DNA of 64,000 bases, from the NCBI GenBank assembly GCA_960531495.1, contig OY482853.1, forward strand, positions 4,749,522 to 4,813,521, read 5' to 3'. This document shows positions 10,234 to 22,123 of the stretch, piece after piece. Under the pieces are notes generated by a model, which ran no database searches, had not been told where the DNA came from, and was given only the letters and a program-made list of their open reading frames with translations. Source of the DNA: Zeus faber (lineage: Eukaryota > Chordata > Actinopteri > Zeiformes > Zeidae). The stretch's first letter is position 1; the number at the start of each line of letters is the position of its first letter. Position numbers and translations under genes: made by a program.

Positions 10234-10469
10234 ATAGCCTGTTTAGTCAATCTCACATATTGACACCTTTGGAAAACAAAACAAAACAGGTAAACTGAAT
10301 TAATTATTTGACGGTGAAAGTTGTTGAGAAAGATTTATTTTGAAATGGATTGAGTGACTTTGTGCCCATACGATTAATCAGCGGGCCTTTAAAACATTTG
10401 TTCTCAATTATTACTTACTAAGGAAAAAAGAAACATGAAGGCATTTCTTCAAGTGAAATAAGCAACTTT

Positions 10470-10710
10470 GAATAAATGAATGAATTAATGAGCTTCATTG
10501 TCATCATACTCATTTACAACCACATTTTGCATGGCTTCTCTCAGTGTAGCTAAAATGACACAAATAAATGAATAAAATCAGCACCAGAAAACAACAGTAA
10601 TAGCAGCATGATGTTTAAAAAGGAATAAAAAGAAAAATTCAACCTTAAAAACAAAAACAGAGATAGAATGTTATAAATATTAATAAATGGATGAAAAATC
10701 ATTATGAAAA
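10470..10710 (-). mobile_element. LINE 3' UTR remnant
   Basis: It begins on the plus strand with AATGAATGAATTAATGAGCT, then TTCATTGTCATCATAC, followed by A-rich sequence. This is the reverse complement of a LINE 3' end with an (AATG)-like tail and an ATGACAATGAA word. No coding part is attached. Confidence 0.45.
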
Positions 10711-13303
10711 ATGTTTATTCACTGTGTCTGAGGGTGGAGAAGGGTGGGTGTGTTACAGTCTTTGATTGATGCGTGCGCGTGTCCTCTACCCAGTGGTTGA
10801 TAATTGTTCTTACATCATCTCCACCAGAGTGCCTGCTCCATTTAACCCGTGATCAACATGCGCTGGCTGTGAAAGGGAGGGTATTTACACAGCGCTTCGG
10901 TCTCCACGGGAACACGCGCTTCATGGTCAAAGCCTCTAATTCACCCTCGAAGCAGCCACGCCGCTCGGGGTTAAAAACGGACGACCAAAACCGTAAATCA
11001 GTCTCAGATTTTTATGCCTGCCAACCTCGGACGAGCGTTTCCAAAACATTCAGCGCCGTCTTTTGTTGTTGCCGTCTGATTACGATGATGTTGATATTGC
11101 TGATATTATCTTCTCTATAGTTTGTCCCATAATTGCTATCACTCATCTCCAGAACAGAGAGGGCGTGAGTCACGAGCCGAAAAGATGTGTCCGTGGGTCA
11201 CTCCACAGAAGGAGGACATTTTGCATTCTGAAATGTAGATGATTAAATAGTCATTGTTATACATGCTGTGGTCAAGCTCAGGCCGGCGCAGTTTGAGACC
11301 TTTTGGAAATGATATGATCACATGACTCGGGATTCCGTCAACCCCCGCTACTGGCGCTTTTAAACCTTTAAAATGAAAAACACAGAAAAAGCTTCTCGAG
11401 GCGTACACGTCCCTCTCCAGACGCCTCGTATTTGCAGCATATTATTTGAGCAATAAAATACCTTTTAAAGTTTGTGATGTCAGGAATCATCATTGATTCG
11501 ATTCCGGCGTTATCTAAAAGCGTGCCGGGTTCGCACCAGACGAGCCACGTGGGCGTACGGGCGGAAACACATTCGTTTCAATCTTTGAGCCGACTTTGGA
11601 TCGGCACACTGTAGATGGCTTTCAGCGCCGGCTGTTCATTTTAATACCCATGCCTTTTGTACCTGTGTTAGTAAGAGCTCCGCATCAGCAATTTGAAAAT
11701 GACAGGCGCTCTGAAAGAGAAATTGGAAAAGAGGCATTTGAGCTTTTGTGCGCCGTCCTCAAAAGGCGACGCCACACCTGGCGGCGCCTCAATCCCGTGA
11801 TCAAGTCGAGGTTCCAGTTTAATTCCTCTGCCTCTTTATCACGGTTCCAGTTTGAAAGCGGTGCGAGGGCTCACATTCACAGGACCATTCGACGACACTC
11901 GCTGCGAGGCCTCAGACGGACGGGGAAGACTCCGCAGAGGGAGACAGTTACATAAGAGAGGGATTCCCCCCACGGCGGCCGCTGTAATAGAGTGGACATC
12001 TTACCTGTTTAACTCTAAAGGGCCGGTCACACCGCCGGAAGCGACGGGCGGCCGACGTTTAAAAAATAAAATAAAAATAAAAATCTATTCTATTCTTTAT
12101 TTTAAGGGAGATGGCAAGACTCGAACGTCACTTTTTCAAGAGGTTTTTTTTTTGTTGTTGTTTTTTTCCTCAGTAAACAGCTCCACCGTTTCAATGATAA
12201 AAAAAAAAAACTGCACATACACACGGCACCATCTATCTATATCGTGTATATTAAATATGGAAAGGGAGAGAGGTTGGAAATGTTTGCCGCGCCCACAGGA
12301 GCCGGACGAGAGCCGCTCGGCTTCACACTTGCGGCCCCGTCGCCGGCGGTGTGACCCCGGCCTCGGAAAAACAGGAAGAGAAGGTCCAGTCTCATCAGAT
12401 CCCAGGGAGGGAATTCACGAGGGAGTCCACGGTGGGCAGCGAGCCCCCGCCCCGGGAAAGAACTGATTCACTCCAAAGGGAAGAGATATCTGCTGTTCCC
12501 CCAGAGTAGAAGGCGCCACCTTCTCTGTAGCTCTATTCTACCTCCCTCTACTCTGCAGGGAAGGGGTGAGGGAGTCCACAGCCTCCATCAGTATCTGGAT
12601 CAAAGTGTGTGATGTGATCTGATTGTTTAATTTTCCGACATAAAGACCAAATACATGTCATGCATAGAAAACCGTATCCATTAATTTATGTTTGTTGCTT
12701 TTCATCGGCGTCAGTATGTGATGTTGATTGATGAGACTCAATAGCAGCAGAGGAACACCGTGTTTTGTTTCGTTCAATCAGAATTAGAATGGATTCAAGA
12801 GTTTCACTTCAAACCTTCACGCTAAAGGCGTTTGGAAGTTTGGAACAACGTTTGGCTTCACGTCGTCCTTTCCTCGATGTATTTTGCTGCTCACTATTAT
12901 CCGCGGCTTCTGTGGCCGCTTTGCGGGAAACATGTTTTTTTTTTTTTTGTTTTTTTTCCTTCCCCCTCTCCAGCGGCCTCTGTTGCCTTTGCAAAAAAAA
13001 ACAAACAGAAAAATAAGAAAAGAGCGTCAAAAAAGCAACTTCTGAGTCAAAGATGCGGGGCCGAAACGTCCCAGGAAAAGCGGGCTCGGCGGGGGGTCGA
13101 CTGGCCCGTCGGTCGAGGGAGATCAGAGCGTCGCATTTAAGAGAGCGCGGATGAGACCAAGTCTTTCTGATGGAAGTTCCACAACTGCTCGGCTGGAGTA
13201 GCGGGTGGGCAAGGAACGTTTCAAAGATAACCCTCCCTTTGTATTTTTTCACCATCCATCGCCTTCTTCTGCCAGAGTGGCTTTCAATTATGGCGCGCGT
13301 TCA
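10711..13303. other. anonymous sequence, no supported gene
   Basis: Several open frames of 115 to 204 codons occur on both strands (for example 11852-12466 plus and 12809-13255 minus). I recognise no domain, and low-complexity Lys/Phe runs inflate them. CpG density rises around 11880-12060 and 12270-12480. The stretch may hold unannotated regulatory DNA, but nothing specific is visible. Confidence 0.4.
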
Positions 13304-13405
13304 CAGGGCCGGTCCGAGCCTACATGGGGCCCCGAAGCGGGCGGGGCAGCGTCCTCCGGGCCCCGAGCAGGCGCTTAGTTTGCCTATGTGTCGGGACCGG
13401 CCCTG
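13304..13405. mobile_element. 102-bp hAT-type MITE with terminal repeats and 8-bp duplication
   Basis: The termini CAGGGCCGGTCC and GGACCGGCCCTG are perfect 12-bp inverted repeats. The next inner bases also pair loosely (GCCTACATGGGGCCCC against the AGTTTGCCTATGTG side). The flanks are CGCGTTCA and CGTGCTCA, 6 of 8 identical with both differences C/T transitions. This fits an aged 8-bp target duplication as made by hAT transposases. The interior is GC-rich and noncoding. Confidence 0.85.
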
Positions 13406-14751
13406 CGTGCTCACTGAAATCCTAAAATAACAGAAAAAATATATCGTATAGTGCCTTTAATCTTTTCTATCGACATTCTCCAAAGGCGCGGAATGAAGTT
13501 TATAGAATTAAAAAGGCGAATTAAAACTCATCTGATCTCATCTTTGAGCCGCTTATCTGGCCAACGTTTAGGGTTTACTCCATCCATACATTTCTTACAT
13601 ACGTGGCTTAGAGGAGCCGGATACGTCACTGAGAATGACTTACAGTACGGCCCAAAAGCCGGCCAACCCTTCGTGTTCCCTGTAAACCCAGTATTGTGTT
13701 CCGTGGGGAAGGATTTAAATCATCGTGAAAAGCAGAGATAAGTGACGGAAAATAAAATAGTCCTAAAAATAATTATTTTTGTATGTCTGTAAATAATGTC
13801 TGGGGAGGATATTCATAGATTTGCCTTTTTAAAGAGGCCATTTGTACGCGCTCCATCCTAGTTTACAGCAACTATTACATCACGTGATAAGCTTTCCTTG
13901 TATGTCTGGAGGATTAAGTTGGAAGATTGAATCAACTAAACGGAACGTCTTACAAGTTATTACTGTAATCCAAAAGCCCCCCCGGGCCTCCCTGTGTTAT
14001 TCTGTTATCTCTGTCATCTCCATTGTTGGGTTCGGTTATTTTGTTAAATCTTGTCATTTCAGCACCGATACGTTAAAGTCTGAGGCACACGCTGTGTATA
14101 GCTTTCGAAGTGTATAATTTATACACGTCTCACATTCGCTTTGCTATTCAAAAAATAAATAAATAAATAAATAAAAATAATCAAAAGGCGTCGAAGAGCC
14201 ATTTTGTACACGGCAACCTTGGAAATGCAAAGAAGACCGTGGAGCGTTTGATGCCGCGACCGTAGGTGACGATCCCATCCGGGCTCCTGCCTTTTGTTGT
14301 TCTCGGCCTCTCTCTATTGTGCGCCGCTTATCCACAGGAAGCCGAACTTGGACGCTGACCCGCAATACCCGAGCCCTTCATTGTGAGAATCGTCATGAAT
14401 CTTTCAGGGGATCGGAAAAAGGAAATTTCAATGTCACGCTACAGCACGAATGGAGTGAGAGGAGAGTGCTTCCTTCCCGAGGGTGTCGCCTTTCAGAGGG
14501 AAAGGTATTATACGTACTATAAAATCATATGTATTCAGAACACCTCGCAGATATACTCACCATGGGAACAAACTGTTTTGTTTGTCCGAACCCTGGATTT
14601 AAATTCATCTATTTTCACCGCACGGAGGGAGCTTTTATTACTGTTATTGCCTCCATCCACCTATTCCTCGCTATGAGAATTCAAGGGTACTCTCTGGTGC
14701 TCTTCACACTAAGCGGGAGCCTCTCCTCCTTCACACAGTTTCTGAGCTCTG

Positions 14752-14755
<4 letters not shown>
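13406..14755. other. anonymous sequence
   Basis: No gene was recognised. An (AAAT)n tract lies at 14149-14180. Open frames of under 100 codons lack domains. Confidence 0.45.

Positions 14756-14818
<63 letters not shown>
14756..14818. repeat. (AT)n microsatellite
   Basis: About 31 AT units followed by a T run. It keeps a long frame open (Ile-Tyr repeats) through 14529-15320 without implying a gene. Confidence 0.97.
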
Positions 14819-14826
<8 letters not shown>

Positions 14827-14831
14827 TTTTC

Positions 14832-15320
14832 TGCAAGTCCTCTCCAAGATTTGAAACGCATTTCGTTCAAATCTTAGAAAGTGAATTGGTGAATGCATTC
14901 TATCCCCTTGTTGTTCTAATCCGGCGGCAATCAGAATCAAACAACCCGATCACCCCATTCAACCTTGATCTGGGTGACGGAGTCGTTTGTGATTGGATCT
15001 CTTTCAGCGGCTCGGATGTGGCGCGTTACGCCAGCATCAAGGTGATAGCGCAGATAAACGGTGGATTAACGGAGCCCGTTGTGCACCCAATATCTTTACT
15101 GCGCAGCATACAGTATGGCTGCGATAAGGGCCGAATTCAAATGCTTCCCCCGCCATTGGGAGCGGGCGGGGGCGGCATACATGGAGATTCAGGTGATAGA
15201 CGCTCTGCTATGGATCCCACAGAGCAACAGCAGAATATGGATATGAAGACGTATCGCAGCACACCAGCAGCCACCTCCCCCAACGGCATCGTATTACGGT
15301 CTGGGAATAAACAGCAGTAA
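14832..15320 (+). other. open frame of about 160 codons, uncertain
   Basis: After the (AT)n tract the plus frame stays open to a TAA at 15318-15320 and reads, for example, LDLGDGVVCDWISFSGSDVA and SAMDPTEQQQNMDMKTYRS. Composition is mixed and not obviously repeat-derived. I recognise no domain, transposon motif or clear splice sites. A frame of this length is expected by chance once or a few times in 64 kb on six frames. It is listed so that it can be tested, not as a gene. Confidence 0.15.
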
Positions 15321-16630
15321 CTATCCATTAACCGTTGAATTAATGAAATATTTTCAGTGACGGAGCCATTTCTTAGGCATTTTAACATCATGTTAAAATG
15401 AATAAATGCTATTTACAACTTCTAAATGTAAATGTCTCTCTCTGTTCCATATTCCATATTCGTTTATAGAATATTTAAGTTGTGTTTTCCACTGCTGGGT
15501 GCACGTATTAAGGAATTTCAAAATTCTCGCTTGAGTTCAGATGACTTGCTTTTTACATGCACCATCGTTTTGCCTTTTTCGGCTGTCCTTTTATGCTCTG
15601 CATTTATCAAATGAATTGTATGAAGACTCAAAAACTCTCAACAGATTAATTGTGAAATGAATTGTTAGTTGGAGCCCTAATTTGAACTCTGTACACTCCA
15701 TATTAGATCATCCACATTACCAGGGTGCAGGTAATGTCGATGATGTATTTGCTGTCTCCAAGTAACCAAAATCAGTGGTGCGTTAGGAGTTTTAGTATTT
15801 TGTGCTGCGGTATACCTGCAAATAAATAAAGAAACACCTCCTTTTCATCCATGATTGAATTTGCTGAGGCCGCAAAACAACAGACAATAGCCCGAATCGC
15901 AGAGCAAACTTCCCTGGCGGGTAATTGGAACACTTCTATCCAATCAGCTTTGATGCAGATTATATTTTCTGCTGGTTCCACCTCATTGAACTCATCAGGC
16001 GGGCGGCTGTGGAGGCAGAACCAGATCAGAGCATCCGCTTGATGAATGCCGCGGAGATACAGGTATCCTGCGTGACACAGAATTACAGATACGGGGGGGA
16101 GCTCGTGACAGGCCGACCGCGGGGCGAGCGGCGTGCACCCGAGTGAGGAGAAAGCTCAGGGAGATAGTAAATCTGTGTATTTTTTGGCTGCCGGGCCGAG
16201 GGCGTTGGGGCGTTAGGCCCGGCCGTAGAGCTGCATCGGCGATGAGGCCGCGCGTCGGCAGAGGGCCGGGGAGGCGTCCGAGGTGATGGATTGCGGAAAC
16301 CAAACACAAAAAAGATACATGGGAGCATCCGGTCTCACTCGGCGCGCAGAGGGACTCTGCCGCGTGGGATGAAACAGATCTGTCTTCGCAGCCGGGGAGC
16401 AAAGCCCTCCGCAGTTCTGTTTATTTCCCGAGGTTGCCGCAACCCAAACACTGCGAGAACAACATGTCGTGCAAAGAAATAGGAAGGTTCTGAGGTGTGA
16501 GCATGAAAGAGGTGATTTTTTTTTAATCCTGTTTACATGTCGGAGTCGGTTGCTCATTCCCAGAACAAACTGATATCGACAGAGTGCGACAGATCGGCTA
16601 AATCAAATATCACAAACTTCTTTGACTGGA
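15321..16630. other. anonymous, partly unique-looking sequence
   Basis: There is no gene that I can support. The stretch 15840-16090 is free of simple repeats and of balanced composition, as conserved noncoding DNA often is. 16100-16470 is CpG-rich with overlapping open frames on both strands and no domains. Confidence 0.4.
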
Positions 16631-18130
16631 AACCGCAATGTCAATCACCTCATTGTTAATCAGCACTGATCACCCCCAATCCCCTGACTCCCCTGACCGC
16701 TGCACCCTGTTCCAGGAGTTTTTCCAGGCCAAAGTGGACATCATCTATCAGCAACTCCAACCACCTGCCCTCCCACACACACCCCAACCACAGGGCGTTG
16801 CATGCCGAGCTGCCTGCCCACCTCAGTGCTGTCAATGACATGACGACCCCAACCACTACCACCCAATCTCTGACCTTCCGTTCCTAAGCAAAATCCTGGA
16901 ACGAGCAGTTGCGCCCAACTCCAACAGCATATGTCCAAACCATGAGCTTCACGAACCCCTTCAATCTTGATTCAGAACTCACCACAGCATGGAGACCGCC
17001 CTCATTAAAATCACCAACAACCTCCTCATCGCTGCTGACGCAGGCTACATCAGTATCCTAATCCTTCTTGACCTCTCAGCTGCCTTCGACACAGTCTCCC
17101 ACACTATCCTCCTCAACCATCTATCCGCCTACCTTGGCCTCTCCGGTTCAGCACTCTCCTGGTTCCAGTTCTATCTCACCAACAGGAAGCAGTTTGTCAC
17201 TATCGGAGTCTCCTGCTCCTCCCCTGGCCCAGTCGACCAAGGCATGCCTCAAGGCTCCGTGCTTGGACCCCTCCTCTTCAACATCTACATTCTCTTCACA
17301 CCCAGTTATACATTAGCACCAAACCATCCACTGTTCTCCCCCCTTAGTCTCTTCTGAACTGCCTCCACAACATCTAAGTCTGGATGTCGACAATAACAAA
17401 ACCAAACTCATGGTTGTGACTCCCAAGGCACTGCTCAGGAGGGTTGAAGATCTGCTCCTGGTTGTTAATGGCTGCTCTATCTCCCCATCCCCTGAAGTAC
17501 GTGTCATTTTCGATTCAACCCTCTCATTTCACTCACACATCAAATCCATAACCAAATCTGCCTTCTTCCACCTCAAGAGCATCTACAGACTCCGCCCACC
17601 ACTGTCTGAGTCCGTGGCAGAAACAATAATCCACGCCTTCATCACCTCCTCTCTGGACTACTGCAATGGAGTCCTGTCCGGGGTTCCAAGTAAAGTCCTG
17701 GACAGGCTCCAGTTTGTTCAAAACTCTGAGTGCTCACCCGCACCAAGCCCTGGCAGCACATCACCCCAACCCTCATCCATCTCACTGGCTCCCTGTCAAA
17801 TCCCGTATTTCCTACAAAACCCTACTACTAACCTACAAATCCTTCGAAGCCCTTGCCCCGCAGTACCTAACAGATCTCCTCCACCCCTACGCCCTGTCCC
17901 GGAAGCTGTGGTCCTCGGACAGGGGTCTGCTCTCCACCCCCCACACTAGGCTACAAACCTTTGGGGACAGAGCCTTCAGTGTGGCAGCCCCCACCCTCTG
18001 GAACTCTCCCCACTGACATTCGAAAATGCTCCATCCCTGGCCACCTTCAAAAATCACCTCAAAACCTACCTGTTCAATGAGGCCCACTGCCCCTAACCCT
18101 TTGATTTATTTTTTCTTGTTCTTTATTTAT
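16631..18130 (+). mobile_element. L2/CR1-like LINE remnant: reverse transcriptase region
   Basis: The plus strand carries the linker (FQEFFQAKVDIIYQQLQPP), then HYHPISDLPFLSKILERAV, the RT block [28 protein letters not shown] and [18 protein letters not shown]. The C-terminal blocks VIFDSTLSFHSHI, SLDYCNGVLSG, HWLPVKSRISYKTLLL and GDRAFSVAAPTLWN follow in order, ending near KNHLKTYLFNEAH at about 18095. Two segments are missing: part of the RT fingers near 16835, and the catalytic YADD block after 17300. Frameshifts separate most blocks. There is no endonuclease, so it is truncated at the 5' end. Confidence 0.88.
16989..17357 (+). pseudogene. LINE reverse transcriptase core, lacks YADD
   Basis: This 122-codon frame contains the [11 protein letters not shown] motif with the first catalytic Asp and the [14 protein letters not shown] motif. 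After NIYIL the text jumps to unrelated residues, so the YADD metal-binding block is deleted. Such an enzyme could not polymerise. It is continuous in sense with the C-terminal blocks at 17410-18095. Confidence 0.88.
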
Positions 18131-18549
18131 TATGATTTATCTATCCTACAATATGATATTGTTGATCGAAGACGCAAGTACATTTTGGGTCAGTCTGATA
18201 AACAGCACTATTCAGTGCTAATCAGACGAATTGTTGGAACACTCTGCGTAAGTAAAAAAACTCCACGACTAGACATTATACAAAGGGCCTTATACAATAC
18301 ATGAAACCTTGTATTTTTTCCAGTCTTGTCCTCTGCCTCTCCTCTTATAATAAAAGATCTTGAATTGAAGGACTTCAGAGGACCACCACAGTGTCCTCTG
18401 AGGGAGCGATGTGGCAGAATTTGCGTCCGTCTCCTCCGTGCTTAATGGAGACATTGGTAATTTCCTTATTGAACGAACAAAAAAGCATCGTACGATGACT
18501 GAGAGCGACACTCTCTGTCACTCTCTGACTCCATATACATACGTACATC

Positions 18550-18580
<31 letters not shown>

Positions 18581-19661
18581 TTTATACACACACACAGTGT
18601 ATACGTGTGTATGTGTACATTTACTGTAATACATCACATAATAGATATCCAATATCCACTTTCTGATCACTGTGTTGTTATAATATTGACATCCCGCCAA
18701 TCAATTCCCCTTGTTTACCAACAGTTCTAGAAAATGCACAACCTCCCACTTTCTATTCTGCATCTACAACAAACAAACAAAATAGATTTTCTTATTTTGT
18801 TCCAGATGAATTGACGAGTGTGGAAACGTGATGAGATTATTAAGTTTATTTGGCTTTGAGGAAGCGGGTGTTGTATTACTTTACTGACAAGAAAAAAATG
18901 CTAATTTCTTGAAGCGAAATGAGCAAATGGAGACAGCAGCAGATGAGATGTTTCATGTTGTCTTCTGCAAACTTTGAGACATAGTTCCCTATTTCAAAAA
19001 TACACCGCTTTGAAGTTTTTTCTAAAGATGTTTTTTTTTTTTTTTTGTTTTTTTTTTTTCAAGAAATCTCATAAAGTCTAATTATTCTCAGCCTACTCTT
19101 GGCGTAATTGCGCTCGATGAAAATTTTTATAAATATATATTTTTAAGTTTATTACTTTTTTTTTTTTTCTTCTTTCTCTTTTGCAATGGGAGGTGATTAT
19201 TTGTTATAAATTGTAAAAGCGTCCACATGTGCACTGCAGTGAGGGCGCTTCTTTGGGAACAGAAGGAGGAGGAGTGAAGAAGTGCATTCTGCAGACGCTG
19301 TGACAGCGGCTTAAACCCTATTGGAACGTGACGCACCAGTATGACAAGCCCCCGATAACAGTGACAGCACGGAATTGGAAACGCTGTACCCAGTTTAGAG
19401 ATTTCTTCTTTATGTTGTACCACTACCCACACTGCTGTCAAAGTGATATTTTCAGTACTTAGCTTTGCTTGGGGGTGTTTTAGGGGGAAAAAAAGAAGAA
19501 GAAGAAAAAAACATAATTCTCTTTTGAAAGTGAGTCATTGTTGTAATTTTTCTCACCCTCTCGCTTCACGTCCAAGTTGTATACTGCGACCGAGTCAGTT
19601 TTGACGGAGGACTCTCCCGTTTCACCCTCCAGCCGTTGCTCTTTTACATTATTAGGGATCA
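18131..19661. other. anonymous AT-rich sequence with simple repeats
   Basis: No gene was recognised. It contains (AT)n at 18549-18571, T runs at 19031-19059 and 19155-19169, and a short GAAGAA run near 19493-19508. Confidence 0.45.
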
Positions 19662-19963
19662 TGTTAAAGGGTAAATCATGCATTCAGGCGTCGATCCATA
19701 AGGTGGTCTATGTCGGGTGGTTCACGCTGCTCAGTCCAAGATGTCCCATTGAAAAGTGCAGCGTTCTATTACGTCAACATCCGGTTCTCTTTTCTGATTG
19801 TTCGTCCATATCGACTGTTTGCTGACCGTGAACTGAAACAGCATATAGACTAGCATGTGCATCACAAATACATTTAATGGCTGTTTTCTTGTTAAGTGCC
19901 AGATAAATAAAGTTTAAAATGTTTTTTTATTTAACAAAATAATCATTAATTTCCGCTTTAAAG
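19662..19963 (+). repeat. dispersed repeat family A, copy 2
   Basis: The right part (19820-19963) carries ACAGCATATAGACTAGCATG, AATGGCTGTTTTCTTG, AGTGCCAGATAAATAAAG and the end TTCCGCTTTAA, matching family A. A possible left end GTTAAAGGGTAAATCATG at 19663 resembles the inverted terminus, which would make this a 300-bp element. The left half is uncertain. Confidence 0.5.
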
Positions 19964-19984
19964 CTAAATGGGGTTCTTCTAGCC

Positions 19985-20352
19985 CTACGACTCAAAGCGC
20001 TTTACAGAGCATACCTCACACACCTATTGATGCATTGATGGTGACGGCAGCCGCGAAAGTGCACACCAGCCCAACGAGAGCTGTTAGAGGGTTCAGTGTC
20101 CTGCTCAAGGACACTTCAGCACGCTGCCAGGAGGAGCCGGGGAAAGAAGATAATGAGCATGAATGATGTATGTGCATCGTATGTTGTTCTTTTATAACAC
20201 TATATACAACCAGTATTTTTTAACAATTTTTTTTTTTTTTCCGGAGTACACCCTGCAGTACCCCAAATAACCCCTAGAAGTAGGAGTACCTCTATATAAG
20301 AAAAACTGCACTAGACAACCCTCTCTACCACCTGAGCTACTGCCCCCTGTAG
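19985..20352 (-). mobile_element. tRNA-derived SINE, interrupted by a hAT-like fragment
   Basis: On the minus strand the A-box side GGGGGCAGTAGCTCAGGTGG lies at about 20325-20346. The body with GTGTCCTTGAGCAGGACACT and the end with GCTCTGTAAAGCGCTTTGAG lie at 19985-20150. Between them, cutting the B-box region, is about 168 bases of other sequence (20151-20318) ending in CAGTACCCCAAATAACCCCT, resembling hAT terminal DNA. Confidence 0.65.
20151..20318. mobile_element. hAT-like fragment inside a SINE
   Basis: The words GTACACCCTGCAGTACCCCA and GGAGTACCTC recur near 32880-32905 and fit the constant terminal region of a known fish hAT group. The rest is T-rich filler. The exact class is uncertain. 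Confidence 0.4.
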
Positions 20353-20954
20353 AGGCCCCGGGCCCCCTGCCCCAGGTCAATAACATTCCAGGTCATTGGT
20401 GGCAAAATACTGTCATGTCACGAAATGGGAACAATTTAAGCTAATGATCCTTAGAGTTATTCATGAAACGGAGCGTAAAGTCGCATCATCAAATGCCCGA
20501 ATGCATATTAGGAACGATAACAGTTGTGATGTCGAACAAATGATGTGTCAGACCAGGAAGGGTGGAGCAGGAATCAAGCGCTAATATATATGATCAGCAC
20601 CTTTCTACGGAGCTTAATAACATCTTCCCTGATTGCTGTGAACTTTTGATGGAATGATGAATTGTATTACTTTAACAGCCATATGGATTGCTCTCCAAAG
20701 ATAATTAATTCCATTTAAACCCTTGACAAGGTGGAGTGACAGTCATTTTGCATAAATTGACATGAGGATTGAACAGAGATGGAAGGCCTCGTTCACCCAG
20801 CTGCTCTGTTCCTCTATGAGGCGTTCGCTAAACATTTCACCACTGAGTTAAGGCGGTAAGAATTTTAATTACTGGCTTTTATTGGCACATTAACAGTTAA
20901 ATTGCACATTAACACAAAAATGTACTGACTGTAACAGACAGCTCAGTAGGTAAT
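20353..20954. other. anonymous, low-repeat sequence
   Basis: No gene was recognised. The section 20590-20900 is free of simple repeats and AT-balanced, with words such as CCATATGGATTG and GATAATTAATTCCATTTAAA. It may be conserved noncoding DNA; alignment is needed. Confidence 0.35.
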
Positions 20955-21109
20955 TGTGATGTGGGGATGGGATGGTTTGAGCAGCCACACCTGGCCTGCA
21001 TCTAGGTGATTGGGTCAGGGTGGCTGCATACCTGTTGCTCATTGGTTGGTCTAACGAGCAGCAGGTAAAACCCCACTCACTCAGGATAGGAGCCCTGTTA
21101 TGACATGTT
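20955..21109 (+). repeat. dispersed repeat family B, single arm (copy 1)
   Basis: It reads GGATGGTTTGAGCAGCCACA, CATCTAGGTGATTGGGTCAG, GGTGGCTGCATACCTGTTGC, ACCCCACTCACTCAGGATAG and ends GTTATGACATGTTC. It matches each arm of the palindrome at 25933-26246 and, inverted, 48424-48600. Confidence 0.75.
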
Positions 21110-21485
21110 CTATCTGCTCCTGGCGAATTCCAACTGTCTCTACAACAAACTGGTGTCTACAACCCAAGTCTTCTGTGTCTCTGTGTCGGAGGTCCCTGAA
21201 AACATCACTTGGGTGGCGTGTAGTAGGAGAAACTGCCACGGTCAATTTACTTACCAATGCCATATTTATTCTGTACTAATTACATATTTGTAGTGATTAA
21301 GTGATAGAAACAGATATTACATAATTACAACAAGAAAATGGTGATTTTTTTTTGACAGTAAAATTATAATATATATACACGTAACCCTTAATCAACAACC
21401 TACCTGTTTAACGACTGTAGGGACTTACCACCAGCTCTCTGTCTGTACTGTACACTGTGTACAATACCAAGCATCTCATCACCCT
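21110..21485. other. anonymous sequence
   Basis: No gene was recognised. Near 21385-21420 the words CTGTTTAACGACTGTAGGG resemble the TTAACGACC-type ends at 22042-22123, so the flanks of the TATATACACTA array may be one decayed DNA transposon. Confidence 0.35.
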
Positions 21486-22015
21486 TTATATACTATATAT
21501 ACTATATAGACTATATATACACTATATACACTACATATACTATATACACTATATATACACTATATAAATTATATATACTATATACACTATATATACCATA
21601 GTATATATGTGTATATATAGTGTATATATATACTATTTACACTATATGTACTGTATACATTACTATTCTATATATACGATATACACTATGAATACGATAT
21701 ACACTATATATATTATACTATTTACACTATATACTGTTTACACTATATGCACTATATATACTATATACACTATACTATATACACTATATATACTTTTTAC
21801 AATTGATATACTTTATATACTATAGACACTATATATACACTGTATACACTATTTGCACTATATATGCTATATATACACTATATATACTGTATATAGTATA
21901 TATACTATATATACTATATACACTATATGCACAATATATACTACATACACTACATACACTATATACACTATATACTCTTTATATACTATATATACTATAG
22001 ATACTTTATATACTA
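21486..22015. repeat. TATATACACTA-type minisatellite, about 530 bp
   Basis: A degenerate array of 9- to 12-base units mixing TATATACACTA, CTATATATA and TACACTATA. It has no clean single period. Translated frames give only Ile-Tyr-Thr repeats and are not genes. Confidence 0.9.
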
Positions 22016-22041
22016 GCCATGCCCCCTTAATGTGAAATAAC

Positions 22042-22123
22042 ACAGGTCCTCGCTTATCAACCAATTCACTTAACGACCTGGTCCTAGGATTGGAACTCGG
22101 TCATTAAGTGAGGAGTACCTGTA
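22042..22123. repeat. 82-bp imperfect inverted repeat
   Basis: The left arm ACAGGTCCTCGCTTATCAAC with CACTTAACGACC pairs with the right arm GGTCATTAAGTGAGGAGTAC and CTGT around GGTCCTAGGATT. It may be the end of a DNA transposon. Confidence 0.6.

Noticed and set aside
11852..12466. 204-codon plus-strand frame
   Set aside because: No recognisable motif, low-complexity Lys/Ile and Phe/Leu runs, and no splice or promoter context; its length is within chance for 64 kb.
21607..22035. Open frames of 60-72 codons rich in Ile, Tyr and Thr
   Set aside because: Read-through of the TATATACACTA array.
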